Shown here: positions 1-9,185 of the stretch, in pieces
Layout: every line of letters begins with the position of its first letter
Numbering within the stretch: the stretch's first letter is position 1
DNA from: an uncultured Clostridia bacterium
GTDB lineage: Bacteria > Bacillota > Clostridia > Oscillospirales > Acutalibacteraceae
Assembly: GCA_944384995.1 (NCBI GenBank)
Contig: CALWVN010000011.1
Coordinates: forward strand, 1-55,137
Direction of reading: 5' to 3'
DNA: 55,137 bases
The notes under the pieces: generated by a model
Databases searched by the model: none
What the model was told of the DNA's origin: nothing
The model's input: only the letters and a program-made list of their open reading frames with translations
Made by a program: the position numbers and the translations under genes

Positions 1-76
1 TGGCAGGGGCAGAAGGACTTGAACCCTCGGCACGCGGTTTTGGAGACCGCTGCTCTACCAACTGAGCTATACCCCT
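1..76 (-). tRNA. tRNA-Trp (CCA anticodon)
   Basis: Read on the minus strand, it folds as a complete cloverleaf. The seven-pair acceptor stem (AGGGGTA with TGCCCCT, one G-T pair), discriminator G and encoded CCA end lie at bases 1-3. The anticodon loop reads CTCCAAA, so the anticodon is CCA (Trp). It lies just downstream of tRNA-Met and probably shares its promoter at 210-238. The window starts exactly at its 3' end, so no terminator is visible. Confidence 0.97.
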
Positions 77-113
77 GTATTCTATTTGATCCGAACGGGA
101 AACTGGCAAAAAA

Positions 114-190
114 TGGTGGGCCATCAGGGACTTGAACCCCGGACCGACCGGTTATGAGCCGGTTGCTCTAACCAACTGAGCTAATGGCCC
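114..190 (-). tRNA. tRNA with CAT anticodon (elongator Met, or Ile2)
   Basis: Minus-strand cloverleaf with acceptor stem GGGCCAT paired to ATGGCCC, discriminator A and encoded CCA at 114-116. The anticodon loop holds CAT. The stem starts with a normal G-C pair and lacks initiator features, so it is not tRNA-fMet. Elongator Met is the default call; a lysidine-modified Ile(CAU) tRNA cannot be excluded from sequence alone. Confidence 0.94.
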
Positions 191-209
191 AAAGCCAAAC
201 TGCCTATTT

Positions 210-238
210 ATTATATCGACAAACCCTGCCCCTGTCAA
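210..238 (-). promoter_or_regulatory. Sigma-A promoter for tRNA-Met/tRNA-Trp
   Basis: On the minus strand, TTGACA (233-238) and TATAAT (210-215) are separated by exactly 17 bases. Transcription would start about 15 bases before tRNA-Met. Both hexamers are perfect consensus, as expected for a stable-RNA promoter. Confidence 0.85.
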
Positions 239-342
239 GCAATTTTTACAGGAGGCAAGAAATATCTTTTATACGGCTTTTCTGCACGCCTTCGCCCAAA
301 TGCGAGGTTCTATTCGAGCGAAGGCATGCAGTTTTCCCTGTT

Positions 343-1717
343 TTAACCGTTCCCGTTCTGCGGTTTGTTTTTGCGTGCCGACAGACGCAGCAGCAGGCTG
401 CCGAGATACACCGCGAAGCAGAGCGCAAAGACCCAATACGGCAAAACGTATACCACGCGGTTCGCCGAATAGGTAATAACCTCCGAGGCAAAATGCACCA
501 GACAATAGCTGACTGCACTGCCCAAAAGCAGGGCTGCGGCTCGCTGGAGATTCGGGCGCGTCCGGGCGGAAGCGACCAGCACAATGCAAATACATCCGGC
601 TATGACCGTCAAGCCCGTTGACGAACATACAGCCGAGCATCAGCCAAATGACCATACCCTTCGGGGCGTTGGTCACGACGGGGTACATCATGAGGATGAA
701 GAAAACGCTTAAGACGTTGGAGGTGATCAGCAAATTGCGCTTGCCGATCTTGCGGATGAGGATCGGCGCGAACAGCATCGACCAAAGCGAGGAGTTGCCG
801 TACACGGCGGTCACGATGGAATATTCGAGCGGTGAGCAGGCGTTTTGGTAGTTATAAAGCCAGGCAAGGATCGTGGCGAAGGAGGATTCCAGAAAGCCGA
901 TCCAGCCCGCAAGCGAGATGATCCAGAAATACTTGTTTTTTGCCACGGCGCGCAGCGCGTCCCAGAATTTGATCTGCACGACATGCGTTTTTGCCTGTAC
1001 GATTTTTTCTTCCGTATTGACATGGATAAACACAGTCAGCAGCAAACCGAACAGCAAAAGCGGCGGGAAGACCGCGCGGTAGATCCGCATGTCGTAAATG
1101 GTGTTCTGCCCGGTGATGAGCTGCGCGAGCAGCGGCAGCAAAAAGCCGGCGATCGTGGGTGCAAAGGAATCGACCACTGCGGTGACGGAGTTCACGTCGG
1201 AGCGCTCGTATGTATTGGGCGACAAGACGTTTATGATGTTCGTATAGGAATCGAACATGAACATGTAGAAAAACTGGAACCCGATGTTGTAAAGCAGAAC
1301 GGTCACACATTTCCACAGCATGGTCATGCTGTCATACGGCATATAGGTAAAGCCGATGGCAAGAATGACGGTCGGGATCGTCATGGTGAAAATATAGGGG
1401 CGGAATTTTCCCTTGCGGTTGCCGGAATTGTCAATGATCTTAGCCCGTAGCGCCGTAAGCGGAAAGCTGGAAAGCACACTCAGAATATAGATGATATACA
1501 ATTCGCGCGGCGGGATGCCAATGGTGTTGCCGATGAGGGTGTTGCCGACGCTTAAGATCATCAGCTGGACGGCATAGCAGATGAATTTCACGCCCATGCC
1601 GCCGACGGCAAGGGAGGCAATCTCCTTAAACGACATATACCTGCCGTGCGGCGGTTGCGTCCAATACAGCCGTAAATTTTCGGCACCGTTGCGGATGCGC
1701 GCTTTTACATCTTTCAT
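343..1717 (-). pseudogene. GPH-family sugar:cation symporter, frameshifted near the C-terminus
   Basis: Membrane symporter of the glycoside-pentoside-hexuronide (GPH/MFS) type, which imports oligosaccharides or glycosides with H+ or Na+. The first ~365 residues read as a normal multi-spanning transporter from ATG 1717, preceded by a GAAGGG ribosome site. At about 610-615 the frame shifts by one base. In the original frame the protein ends in an Arg/Pro-rich non-membrane tail stopping at 269. In the other frame the expected last two hydrophobic segments continue and stop at 343. Removing one base at the shift restores a 457-residue protein, the usual family length. This is either a pseudogene or a sequencing/assembly error. 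Its neighbours, DUF5696, GH29 and GH95 genes on the same strand, suggest it imported their substrates. Confidence 0.82.
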
Positions 1718-1841
1718 AATTCGCCCTTCTTTTGCGCTCGTATTTTATTAAAATTATACAGGACAAAAGCGAAAAAGAACTTCTATTTCCTGCCGTATAA
1801 TTTAGAAATTCGACTGTAAAACACAAGGGAAGTCCCGCACA

Positions 1842-1881
1842 CAAAAACGCGGTCCGAAGCCTGTGCTTCAAACCGCGTTTC
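1842..1881 (-). terminator. Rho-independent terminator of the fucosidase operon
   Basis: Minus-strand hairpin with arms 1865-1880 and 1843-1860 (AAACGCGGT...ACCGCGTTT, with an inner GAAGC/GCTTC stem) followed by T residues. It sits just downstream of the DUF5696 stop codon at 1904 and before the symporter gene, so the symporter is probably a separate transcript. Confidence 0.75.
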
Positions 1882-1903
1882 GATATCCTTGCTTTTGCAA
1901 AGC

Positions 1904-3817
1904 TTATTCCTGCACCGTGTACGTGTCCTTTTCGAAATCCACCGTAACCGTCGTGCCGTCTGCATAGGTCGTTCTCTGGCGGCGTGTGCTGCCGAGGAAT
2001 TCGTGCCTGACCATTTCTTTATTGTAAAGCTTTTCCTGGAGTGCCGTAAGCGGCAGAACGCGCGCGATCTCGGCTTTCAGTTCTGCTTCGGGAAGAAGCT
2101 CCATATCGGCGGAACGGTTATCGTTCCCGATTTTCCTGTCCGTTTGGGCAAAGGGGTGGAAATACGGCATGCCTGCGTTTAAAGCGCAGTGTAAAATGCC
2201 GTCCTCGCCTTTCGGGATGCCCCAGTTGTGCCACCAGTTCCACGGAATCATCACACAATCATGGAACACAAGGCTTCCAAGCGGCACGGGAATGCCCACC
2301 GGCGCGCCATCCTCCTGCGGGCGCAGCGTATAGGGGCCGTGATGCACCAGCGCGATCTTGTCCAAAAGCTGCATGGCGGGCTCTTCGGAGGACATAATCA
2401 GCCCCTTGTCATTGAGATAGTCGAAGCATTCGCCGCGGCAGCGGATGCTCTCTTCCCGTGTTACCGTGTGATCGGGGTGGAAGCATTCGTCGCCGGGCAC
2501 GACGGAGAACACGTCCAAATATGCGCCCTGCACGTCTACGCCGTGCGCTTCCAATTCGCTGTACGTCTTTTCGACGAATGCCGGTGCCTGGGCGGCACAC
2601 AGGAAGGTGTGCTCGCCACCGTCCCAGATGGAGCAATACGGGTGTGAGCCGTCGATGTTGGTGACCGCTTTTTCCCGATCATACGCGGGCGAAGAATAGT
2701 AAAAATCGCGGTACTGGTCGTGTAATGCAAAGATATAGCCGAGACTGCGGCAGGTGTCGGCAAGCGTTTTTAAGCCGTCCCAGCCGCCCGCCTGCGGGCA
2801 GGGCGGAAGGATATAGGGGTGGTTGTTGTCATACCCCTGCTCACCCCAGCCGTCGGTGTGGATATAGAGCTTTTCGAGCCCCGCTGCCTTGATCTTTTGC
2901 ATCTGTTCGGCGCGCGCTTCGAAGGTAGCGTACAAAAATGTATTGGTGCCGTTTGGGTCGTAAAATTTGGATGCCGGCCGGATCTGCGAATAGATCTTAT
3001 GGTGCAGCACCGGGCAGCCGAGCAGGCGGCGGATGTTTGGGTTTTTCTCGATTTTTTCGTCGATGGAAACAAACTGCCCGGTCTCTTTTAAATAAGCGCG
3101 GTAATCCTTGGCGATGGTGTTGTAGTCACATTCGGTATGGAACACAAAGCGTAGCTTGCGCTCGTAAGAAAGCTTCCCGAGCGAGGACGACCAATGCACG
3201 GAATTGACAAACGCGCTGTGTTTGCCGAACGAGGAGAACATGCACGCGTCATAGGGCGTTTCGACAATGGCGCAGAAGCCGTGACCGTCGCACACCCTGC
3301 CCCAAAACGGCATGTAGCAGTCGCCTGTGTTGATCTTGCGCAGGTAATGCGCGAAGCCAAAGGTGGAAAGGAAGTTCTTTTTGTAGCCGTCCGGCAGCAA
3401 AAAGCCCTGCCGCATGGCGTCTACATGATAAGAGATCTTGCCTTTCTCTTTGGAATTGAACGGTGCGGGGAAATAGACAGCCTGCACGTCAAAGCCCGTT
3501 TCATTCTCTGCGCGAAGTGAAAATTCCACGGTGTCGTCGCCTGTGATCTCGGCGGTGCAGACGAGCGTGAAATCAAGCAGCTTGCCGAACGCGACAAAAT
3601 GGCTGTACCGGCAGGTGACGCGGTTTTCCGTGGTTTCCACCTGCTTTTTCAAAGCGCTTTGCAGCGGGCGGAAGGTGCTTATATACCGCTTGCCGGCTTT
3701 TTTCCGTAGGATGATATACGGCCGTCTGCCGTCGCTCACCCACGAAAATCCGTTGTGCTTGATCTCGTAATCCCCCGTTACCGGGCTAAAGGTCAGCTTG
3801 ATGTTTCCGTTTTTCAT
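1904..3817 (-). CDS. DUF5696-type putative glycoside hydrolase (GH101/GH129-like fold)
   Basis: A 637-residue protein with no signal peptide, so cytoplasmic. The N-terminal ~250 residues look like a beta-sandwich substrate domain and the rest like a TIM-barrel glycosidase. Visible features are HTDGWGEQGYDNNHP near residue 320, YLDVFS with Asp435, and SSEEP with Glu478. An Asp-about 40-Glu pair in this setting matches the nucleophile and acid/base of the GH101/GH129 group (alpha-GalNAc-releasing enzymes); the divergently transcribed neighbour at 7764 shows the same pattern. Substrate is therefore inferred as an alpha-linked host-type sugar, unproven. The stop lies 1 base from nothing else downstream; the upstream GH29 gene ends at 3819, one base away, indicating tight translational coupling. 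Confidence 0.75.
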   Translation of the reverse strand: MKNGNIKLTFSPVTGDYEIKHNGFSWVSDGRRPYIILRKKAGKRYISTFRPLQSALKKQVETTENRVTCRYSHFVAFGKLLDFTLVCTAEITGDDTVEFSLRAENETGFDVQAVYFPAPFNSKEKGKISYHVDAMRQGFLLPDGYKKNFLSTFGFAHYLRKINTGDCYMPFWGRVCDGHGFCAIVETPYDACMFSSFGKHSAFVNSVHWSSSLGKLSYERKLRFVFHTECDYNTIAKDYRAYLKETGQFVSIDEKIEKNPNIRRLLGCPVLHHKIYSQIRPASKFYDPNGTNTFLYATFEARAEQMQKIKAAGLEKLYIHTDGWGEQGYDNNHPYILPPCPQAGGWDGLKTLADTCRSLGYIFALHDQYRDFYYSSPAYDREKAVTNIDGSHPYCSIWDGGEHTFLCAAQAPAFVEKTYSELEAHGVDVQGAYLDVFSVVPGDECFHPDHTVTREESIRCRGECFDYLNDKGLIMSSEEPAMQLLDKIALVHHGPYTLRPQEDGAPVGIPVPLGSLVFHDCVMIPWNWWHNWGIPKGEDGILHCALNAGMPYFHPFAQTDRKIGNDNRSADMELLPEAELKAEIARVLPLTALQEKLYNKEMVRHEFLGSTRRQRTTYADGTTVTVDFEKDTYTVQE

Positions 3818-3818
3818 G

Positions 3819-5288
3819 TCAATCCACCTCGATTGTAAAGCAAATCGGCAGTTCTTCGTTTACCGCATCTTTGGTATATACGGTAAGCGCCCGCTTGTTC
3901 TGCCTGAAAGAAAGCGGGGTGTTTTCGCCAAGCAGGGTCACACGCTTAATGACGCAATGGAACAGATCCATGCTGTCCGCAAGCGTGCGGATCGCAAATT
4001 TCGATCTGCCTTTCGGCTTGAGCGCAAAGGCATAGACCGCGCCCGGCTTACAGGTGAAGCGGTAATCCCGCGGCGTATACCGCAGGTTTTCATGGAAAGA
4101 GCCGCCGCGCTGGCGTTTTCCTTCGCCAAACACTTTGTAAGGCTGTGTACCCCAAATTCCTTCGCCGTTTCGTTTTGTCCACGCCCCGAGCGCATCTAAG
4201 ATCCGCAGTTCCTCTTCACAAAAAGAGCCGTCCGCGCGCGGGCCGAGATTCAACACAAAGCAGCCGTTTTTGGAAATGACATCCAGCAGATTGCAGATGA
4301 TCGTGTGCGGCGTTTTGAAGCGGTTCGTGGTACAGTAGCTCCATGCGTTATAAGCGGTGGAGGTCTCGCCCTGCCAGATGTAGGGGGAAACGCCCTCCAG
4401 CTGTCCGCGCTCGCGGTCAAAGATCGCACAGTTGTACATCACCGCGTCAGACTTGTAATAGACACAGACCGCCTTGCCCCATTCCAGTGAACGGTTGTAA
4501 TAGTAGGCAAGGAATTTTTTCATATACGGCCGAAACGCCTTGTAGGACACCCACCAGTCAAAAAAGAGGGACGCAGGGCGATAGCGGTCCACAAGCTCGC
4601 ACGAGGACGCAAGCCAGTCCTCCAGCCATGCCTTTGTGGGTTCAATGCCGTGCTCCTGCCGCAAAAGCGTATGCAGGTTGTTGTATTTATGTATATTTTT
4701 GCAAGGACCGTAAAACGTGCGGTAGGCTTCCTCCTGCGTCTCGTTCGGGCGGCCTACGGTCTGCCCGCCGTTTAAAAACCAGAAATGCTCGGCACGGTGG
4801 CTCGAGGTCGAAAAGATCAAATCGTTTTTCTCACAGGCAGCTTTCAGTTCCCCAAGGATGTCACGGTGCGGCCCCATCTGCACGCTGTTCCATTCAGACA
4901 GGTCGCTTGCATACAGCTTGAAGCCGTCGTGATGCTCGCCGACGGGCATGATAAATTTTGCGCCGCAGGCCTTGACGCGCCGCACCCACTCGTCCGCATC
5001 AAAGCGTTCGGCGCGGAACATCGGGATGAAGCGGCGATAATCAAAATCCCTGCCGTATTTCCGCCTATGGTGCCAATATACCGGATTGCCCTTGTAATAC
5101 ATCAGTCGCGGATACCACTCGCTGAAATACTCGGGAACGGTGAACACGCCCCAGTGTAGAAAGACGCCGAACTTGGCATCGCGGTACCACTGCGGCACGG
5201 GATATTGCGACAGCGAATCCCAATCCGCCTTATATTTGCCGCGCTCGATGGTTCGGTCGATCTCCTGCAAATAATCCTGAATCGTCAT
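3819..5288 (-). CDS. Alpha-L-fucosidase, GH29
   Basis: 489-residue exo-fucosidase that removes terminal alpha-L-fucose from glycans. Family signs are the N-terminal WYRDAKFGVFLHWG motif, the EHHDGF barrel motif (residues ~118-123) and SLFFDWW, whose Asp244 is the likely nucleophile. There is no signal peptide, so it acts in the cytoplasm. The start at 5288 is chosen because GGAGG lies six bases upstream; an earlier in-frame ATG at 5327 overlaps the GH95 gene and lacks a good ribosome site. It follows the GH95 gene and precedes the DUF5696 gene in one operon, consistent with successive trimming of imported fucosylated oligosaccharides. Confidence 0.92.
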   Translation of the reverse strand: MTIQDYLQEIDRTIERGKYKADWDSLSQYPVPQWYRDAKFGVFLHWGVFTVPEYFSEWYPRLMYYKGNPVYWHHRRKYGRDFDYRRFIPMFRAERFDADEWVRRVKACGAKFIMPVGEHHDGFKLYASDLSEWNSVQMGPHRDILGELKAACEKNDLIFSTSSHRAEHFWFLNGGQTVGRPNETQEEAYRTFYGPCKNIHKYNNLHTLLRQEHGIEPTKAWLEDWLASSCELVDRYRPASLFFDWWVSYKAFRPYMKKFLAYYYNRSLEWGKAVCVYYKSDAVMYNCAIFDRERGQLEGVSPYIWQGETSTAYNAWSYCTTNRFKTPHTIICNLLDVISKNGCFVLNLGPRADGSFCEEELRILDALGAWTKRNGEGIWGTQPYKVFGEGKRQRGGSFHENLRYTPRDYRFTCKPGAVYAFALKPKGRSKFAIRTLADSMDLFHCVIKRVTLLGENTPLSFRQNKRALTVYTKDAVNEELPICFTIEVD

Positions 5289-5319
5289 ATGTGCCTCCGC
5301 CGTGCAGTTTTGAAAAGAC

Positions 5320-7554
5320 TTATGCATCGTTTTCGGTCTGTACGGACAGCGTTTCGCCTTTTTTCAAGGTGATGCGCATGCCGTTTTCCGTCGGTTCGCA
5401 TTCGCCGCCGGTGAATCGAAGATCCTGAACTGTTCCGCGCAGCAAAAAAGAAACGTCGTTTTCCGCTGTGAATGCCGCACAGGAAAGCTCGCCGCCGCGC
5501 CTTTCCGCCGAAACCAAAACGCCGCCCCATGCCCGCAGCGTTCGGAACGAAACGTCCCGCCAGGCGCTCGGGACGGCGGGGAACAGCTCCAAAACACCGT
5601 TTTCGGCATACAAAAGCATCTCCTGCAAGGCGTCCAGCGCGCAGAAGTTGCCTTCTAAGGTGAACGGGCGGTAGGTCAGATCCGAATAGCCCTGCTTTGT
5701 GAAGTCCCCGTTGAGGTGGAAGGTGTTGACCGAGCAGAAATACCGCCAGAAAATTTCCAGATATTCGAGTGCCTTATCTCCGTTTTTTGCCGCAGCATAC
5801 AGCGCGGCGAGCCACGCAAAGGAATAGCCCGTATAGGCTTTTGAGCCAAGCGACACGGTATATTGGATCGTTGCGTCTATGATTTCGGCGTCTCTTGGTT
5901 TCGCATAGTCCAAAAGTCGAAGCGGGTAGATCGCCATGGCGTGCGACTGGTGGCGGTGCGACTCCCGCAGGTCCTCGTCAGGTGACAGGCGCAGCACATG
6001 CGCCGCATTGACCGCAAGCGGGCGCAGCTTTTGAAGCGTCGCTTCCCAAAGCCTGCGGTCGTCCGCTTTTCCTAAAACATCTGCGAGCCGCGCGAGACAG
6101 GAGAACGTATACAAAAGCAGCGCCTGATCGTAATTGGAATTGGGCGTCAGGAAAGACTTTTGCGTGTTGTCGTGGATCTCCGGAGAACTGGAGACGGGCA
6201 GCACATAGAAGCCTTCCGCATCCTCTTGCAAAAGGGAAAGGATACACCTTGCCGACTGCTCGATAAACGGGTATGCCGTTTTCCGCAGGAACTCGACATC
6301 GCCCGTATAAGCATAGTAGCGCTCAAACGATTGGCACAGCCAAAGCTGGTTGGTCGGCGAAAGCGAGTACATCGGCCAGCCGCCTAAGGCATAGCCGTCG
6401 ATGTCCATGACCGCGGGCAGGCAGATGCCCTCCGCGCCATAGAAATCGCGGGCAAATTCCCGCCCCCTCTCCGTCAGCGAAGCGAGATAATCCAAAAAGC
6501 ATTCGCCCTGTTCGAGGCGGTTCGCTTTCAGAAAGCTCAAATAGGTCAATTCCGTGTTCAGGTCGTGGTGATAGTCGCCCTTCCACGGCGGCAGATATTG
6601 GTCGTCACAGGCTGTCCAAAGCCCCTGCAGGGGCATCGGGAAGTTTTCTTTGCGTGAGGCGCTGCCGAGCAGATAGTTCCCCATATTGTAGCGGCTTTGG
6701 ATGTAATCGTCCGGCACGCAGATCTCGGATCTCGCGTTGTACGCGCGCCACCACGCCCGGTGCGACGGGAACAGCGCGTCATAGCCTTTTCGAAGCGCAT
6801 CGGTGACCTTTTCGGTCAGTGTGTTTTCGAGTGCCTTCCCTCGCCCGCTGTAAGCGTAAAACGCAAATTCCTGCCCGCATGCGGTCTGCCGTTCACCGAC
6901 GGCGACGCCGAACGCACTGCCGTTGTTTAGAGGTTGGATAAAGAGCTGCACGCACACGTCCCGTACAAGCGGATGCTTTAAGACAGGTTCGGGATATTTT
7001 ACGTTCTTCAGCTTGTTGGAGACGGCTGCCCGCCGCGAAAACCTTTCAAAGAAAGCACTGTATTTTGTTCTTTTCGCGAATTTCGGGCGCACAAGGCGAA
7101 TTTTGACGGGAACACCTTCGGTTTTGAGCATACCGACACCCTGTGCTGCGTGCACAAAGGCAGTAAGCCGGAAATCCCCGTTTGTAAAGGTGCACGCGGC
7201 GGTTTTCAGATCCAGTGCAAAACAGCAATCCTGTGGAACTCTATCGCCCTGCACAAAAAGCTCCAATCTGCCGCAGGGCAGTTTTGTGGGCGTGGGGCGC
7301 TGGTAAGGCAGGTCAAAGGTCTTGTATATGGCTTTTCGGTCGCCGCTTTTTGCCCATTTTACTAAATTCGCGTAGCAAAAGCCCGGCGTGTTTTCCGGCG
7401 AACCGCTTTTGTCCCATATATCGCCGCGGTCAAGCGAAACCGTCAGCTTTTTTGCAGAGCCGAACACAAGCGCGCCCAGTTCTCCGTTGCCGAGCGGGAT
7501 CCCCTCGTCCCAGCGGTCGATCTCACGTTCTATGATCAGCTTATTCGGATCCAT
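5320..7554 (-). CDS. Alpha-L-fucosidase, GH95 family (1,2-alpha-fucosidase-like)
   Basis: 744-residue inverting fucosidase candidate. The N-terminus carries the GH95 motif GIPLGNGELGALVFG, followed by a beta-sandwich domain, an (alpha/alpha)6 barrel (LPPWKGDYHHDLNTEL region, ~residue 330) and a C-terminal beta domain beginning at ELFPAVPSAW. GH95 enzymes cleave Fuc-alpha-1,2-Gal; some members act on L-galactose, so the exact sugar is inferred. No signal peptide. AAAGG lies eight bases before the ATG at 7554, favouring it over the ATGs at 7560 and 7578. First gene of the GH95-GH29-DUF5696 operon. Confidence 0.9.
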   Translation of the reverse strand: MDPNKLIIEREIDRWDEGIPLGNGELGALVFGSAKKLTVSLDRGDIWDKSGSPENTPGFCYANLVKWAKSGDRKAIYKTFDLPYQRPTPTKLPCGRLELFVQGDRVPQDCCFALDLKTAACTFTNGDFRLTAFVHAAQGVGMLKTEGVPVKIRLVRPKFAKRTKYSAFFERFSRRAAVSNKLKNVKYPEPVLKHPLVRDVCVQLFIQPLNNGSAFGVAVGERQTACGQEFAFYAYSGRGKALENTLTEKVTDALRKGYDALFPSHRAWWRAYNARSEICVPDDYIQSRYNMGNYLLGSASRKENFPMPLQGLWTACDDQYLPPWKGDYHHDLNTELTYLSFLKANRLEQGECFLDYLASLTERGREFARDFYGAEGICLPAVMDIDGYALGGWPMYSLSPTNQLWLCQSFERYYAYTGDVEFLRKTAYPFIEQSARCILSLLQEDAEGFYVLPVSSSPEIHDNTQKSFLTPNSNYDQALLLYTFSCLARLADVLGKADDRRLWEATLQKLRPLAVNAAHVLRLSPDEDLRESHRHQSHAMAIYPLRLLDYAKPRDAEIIDATIQYTVSLGSKAYTGYSFAWLAALYAAAKNGDKALEYLEIFWRYFCSVNTFHLNGDFTKQGYSDLTYRPFTLEGNFCALDALQEMLLYAENGVLELFPAVPSAWRDVSFRTLRAWGGVLVSAERRGGELSCAAFTAENDVSFLLRGTVQDLRFTGGECEPTENGMRITLKKGETLSVQTENDA

Positions 7555-7591
7555 TTGCATCTGCCTTTCCGAATGCACAGGTATATATTTT

Positions 7592-7620
7592 ATTATACAG
7601 AAGCACAGGTGCGCGGTCTA
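7592..7620 (-). promoter_or_regulatory. Probable promoter of the GH95-GH29-DUF5696 operon
   Basis: Minus-strand TATAAT (7592-7597) with TAGACC (7615-7620; four of six matches to TTGACA) at 17-base spacing, 38 bases upstream of the GH95 start. It lies in the 209-base divergent region shared with the GH101-like gene at 7764, which would allow joint control of both transcripts. Confidence 0.5.
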
Positions 7621-7763
7621 TCAAAAAACGCGCAAAAACTTTAGAAAATCTGCCGCCGCTTGGATTTGGTCGTATTTCTGAACTTTTCGATGATATTTCG
7701 AATGGAAAAACCCTTCCGCTTTTGTTATTCTGTAAGCAGAAATCGAAAAAGGGGCAGTGGCAC

Positions 7764-9116
7764 ATGAAACCGCAATGGCAGTACAATTACGATTATACCA
7801 AGTGCATGGTCATGAAGTTGGGGCTTGCGCACCCTGACAAAGCGAATCCGGATAAAAGCAAGGTCTTAATGACGTTTGAACAGGCGCTGGACTTCATCAA
7901 AAAAGTGGATGCCATCACGCAGGGCATCCCTAAAATATATTACTTAGTCGGCTGGCAGTACCTCGGGCACGACGATAAGTACCCTGATTTTTTTGAGGTG
8001 AACGAAGCGCTCAAGCGCGCGCAGGACGCGACCGCTTACGACAGCTTTCGGTGGCTGTGCGAAGAGGCAAAGCAGTATCATTCCGTTGTCAGCGTACATA
8101 TCAATTTCAACGACGCGTACGACAACGCTCCCTCATTTGACGATTTTGTTCGGGCAGGTGCGCTGATTCGGAAGAAAAACGGGCAGCCGCGCGCCATCGA
8201 AAAATACAACGGGCGCGCTTGCTATAAGACCTGCTTGAAAGCCTACTGGGAATCGGGGCTGTTCAAACGGCAACTTGACCGCTTTGTTGAGACGTTTCCG
8301 TTTATTGCCGAAACGGGCACCATCCATGTAGACAATTTTCAGTGCTACAAAAACCAAAGCCCGGCGGTCAGCATTCGGGAAATGCAGAACGCCAGACGTA
8401 AAATAATCACCTATGCGCATGAAAAGGGGCTGGACATCACCTCGGAATTTACCTATAAGGAAACCGAAGACCTGCCGACTCGTCCGCTTTTCGGGCTCCC
8501 GCGCGAGCATCACCGCAGCGCGCCGATGGACACGGTCGGCTTTATCCCGATGACCTGGTGGTGCAATCGGCAGACAAAAAAAGAACTGGTCGAGGTCCCG
8601 CCGCAGGTCTATTGCGGCGGCATGTTCCGCGAGAAGCGCTACGAAAAGATCCTGTACGGCAACATGCACGGTGAGGACATCCTCACCACGGATAACGCAC
8701 ATTGGGCCGAGGATTTTCTGCATCAGTTCGCCACGCTCCAAGTCCCCTACCATTTTCTGTGCGCGCACAAACGGCTCGCGATAGACGGGTTCGGGAGCAA
8801 TTTACACTGCACGCTTTCCGATGGGATCGAGTCGTTCGGCAAAGCCCAAACCATTACGCAAAACGGCGTTGTGCGTAAAAAAGGAGACACCCTGCTTTTG
8901 CCGCTGGTGCAAAAAAAGGGGCAGTATATCGCGTACAGCAAAACCGGGGACATCCGCACCTGGCACATCCCCGAGGCGGTCGGCGGCACGGCGCAGGTAT
9001 ACGCGATCACCGAAAACGGGAACGCTTTTATAAACACGCTGCCGATTAAAAACGGCGATCTCACGCTGCAAATCGAACCGCGGCAGGCACTGCTTGTGGT
9101 GACGGAAGAAGCGTAA
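7764..9116 (+). CDS. Small GH101-like (endo-alpha-GalNAc-ase-related) putative glycosidase
   Basis: 450-residue protein, no signal peptide. The motif IYYLVGWQYLGHDDKYPDF (about residues 57-76) and the following VSVHINFNDAY closely resemble the catalytic barrel of GH101 endo-alpha-N-acetylgalactosaminidases. Asp190 (in TIHVDNF) and Glu228 (in DITSEFTYKE) occupy the expected nucleophile and acid/base places. Known GH101 enzymes are very large secreted proteins; this one is only the barrel plus a short C-terminal beta domain and appears cytoplasmic. AAAGGGG lies eight bases before ATG 7764. It is transcribed divergently from the GH95 operon. Enzymatic activity and substrate are inferred from motifs only. 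Confidence 0.7.
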   Translation: MKPQWQYNYDYTKCMVMKLGLAHPDKANPDKSKVLMTFEQALDFIKKVDAITQGIPKIYYLVGWQYLGHDDKYPDFFEVNEALKRAQDATAYDSFRWLCEEAKQYHSVVSVHINFNDAYDNAPSFDDFVRAGALIRKKNGQPRAIEKYNGRACYKTCLKAYWESGLFKRQLDRFVETFPFIAETGTIHVDNFQCYKNQSPAVSIREMQNARRKIITYAHEKGLDITSEFTYKETEDLPTRPLFGLPREHHRSAPMDTVGFIPMTWWCNRQTKKELVEVPPQVYCGGMFREKRYEKILYGNMHGEDILTTDNAHWAEDFLHQFATLQVPYHFLCAHKRLAIDGFGSNLHCTLSDGIESFGKAQTITQNGVVRKKGDTLLLPLVQKKGQYIAYSKTGDIRTWHIPEAVGGTAQVYAITENGNAFINTLPIKNGDLTLQIEPRQALLVVTEEA

Positions 9117-9135
9117 ACGAAAAAAGCATGATCTT

Positions 9136-9175
9136 AAAAGACCCGACGCGGCTTTGTGGCTGCGTCGGGTCTTTC
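9136..9175. terminator. Bidirectional terminator between convergent genes
   Basis: Perfect 13-14 bp stem AAAGACCCGACGC / GCGTCGGGTCTTT with a loop of about 12 bases, A-rich on one side and T-rich on the other. It lies between the GH101-like gene (plus) and the PHP gene (minus) and can serve both. Confidence 0.9.
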
Positions 9176-9185
9176 AGGTGTTCGT

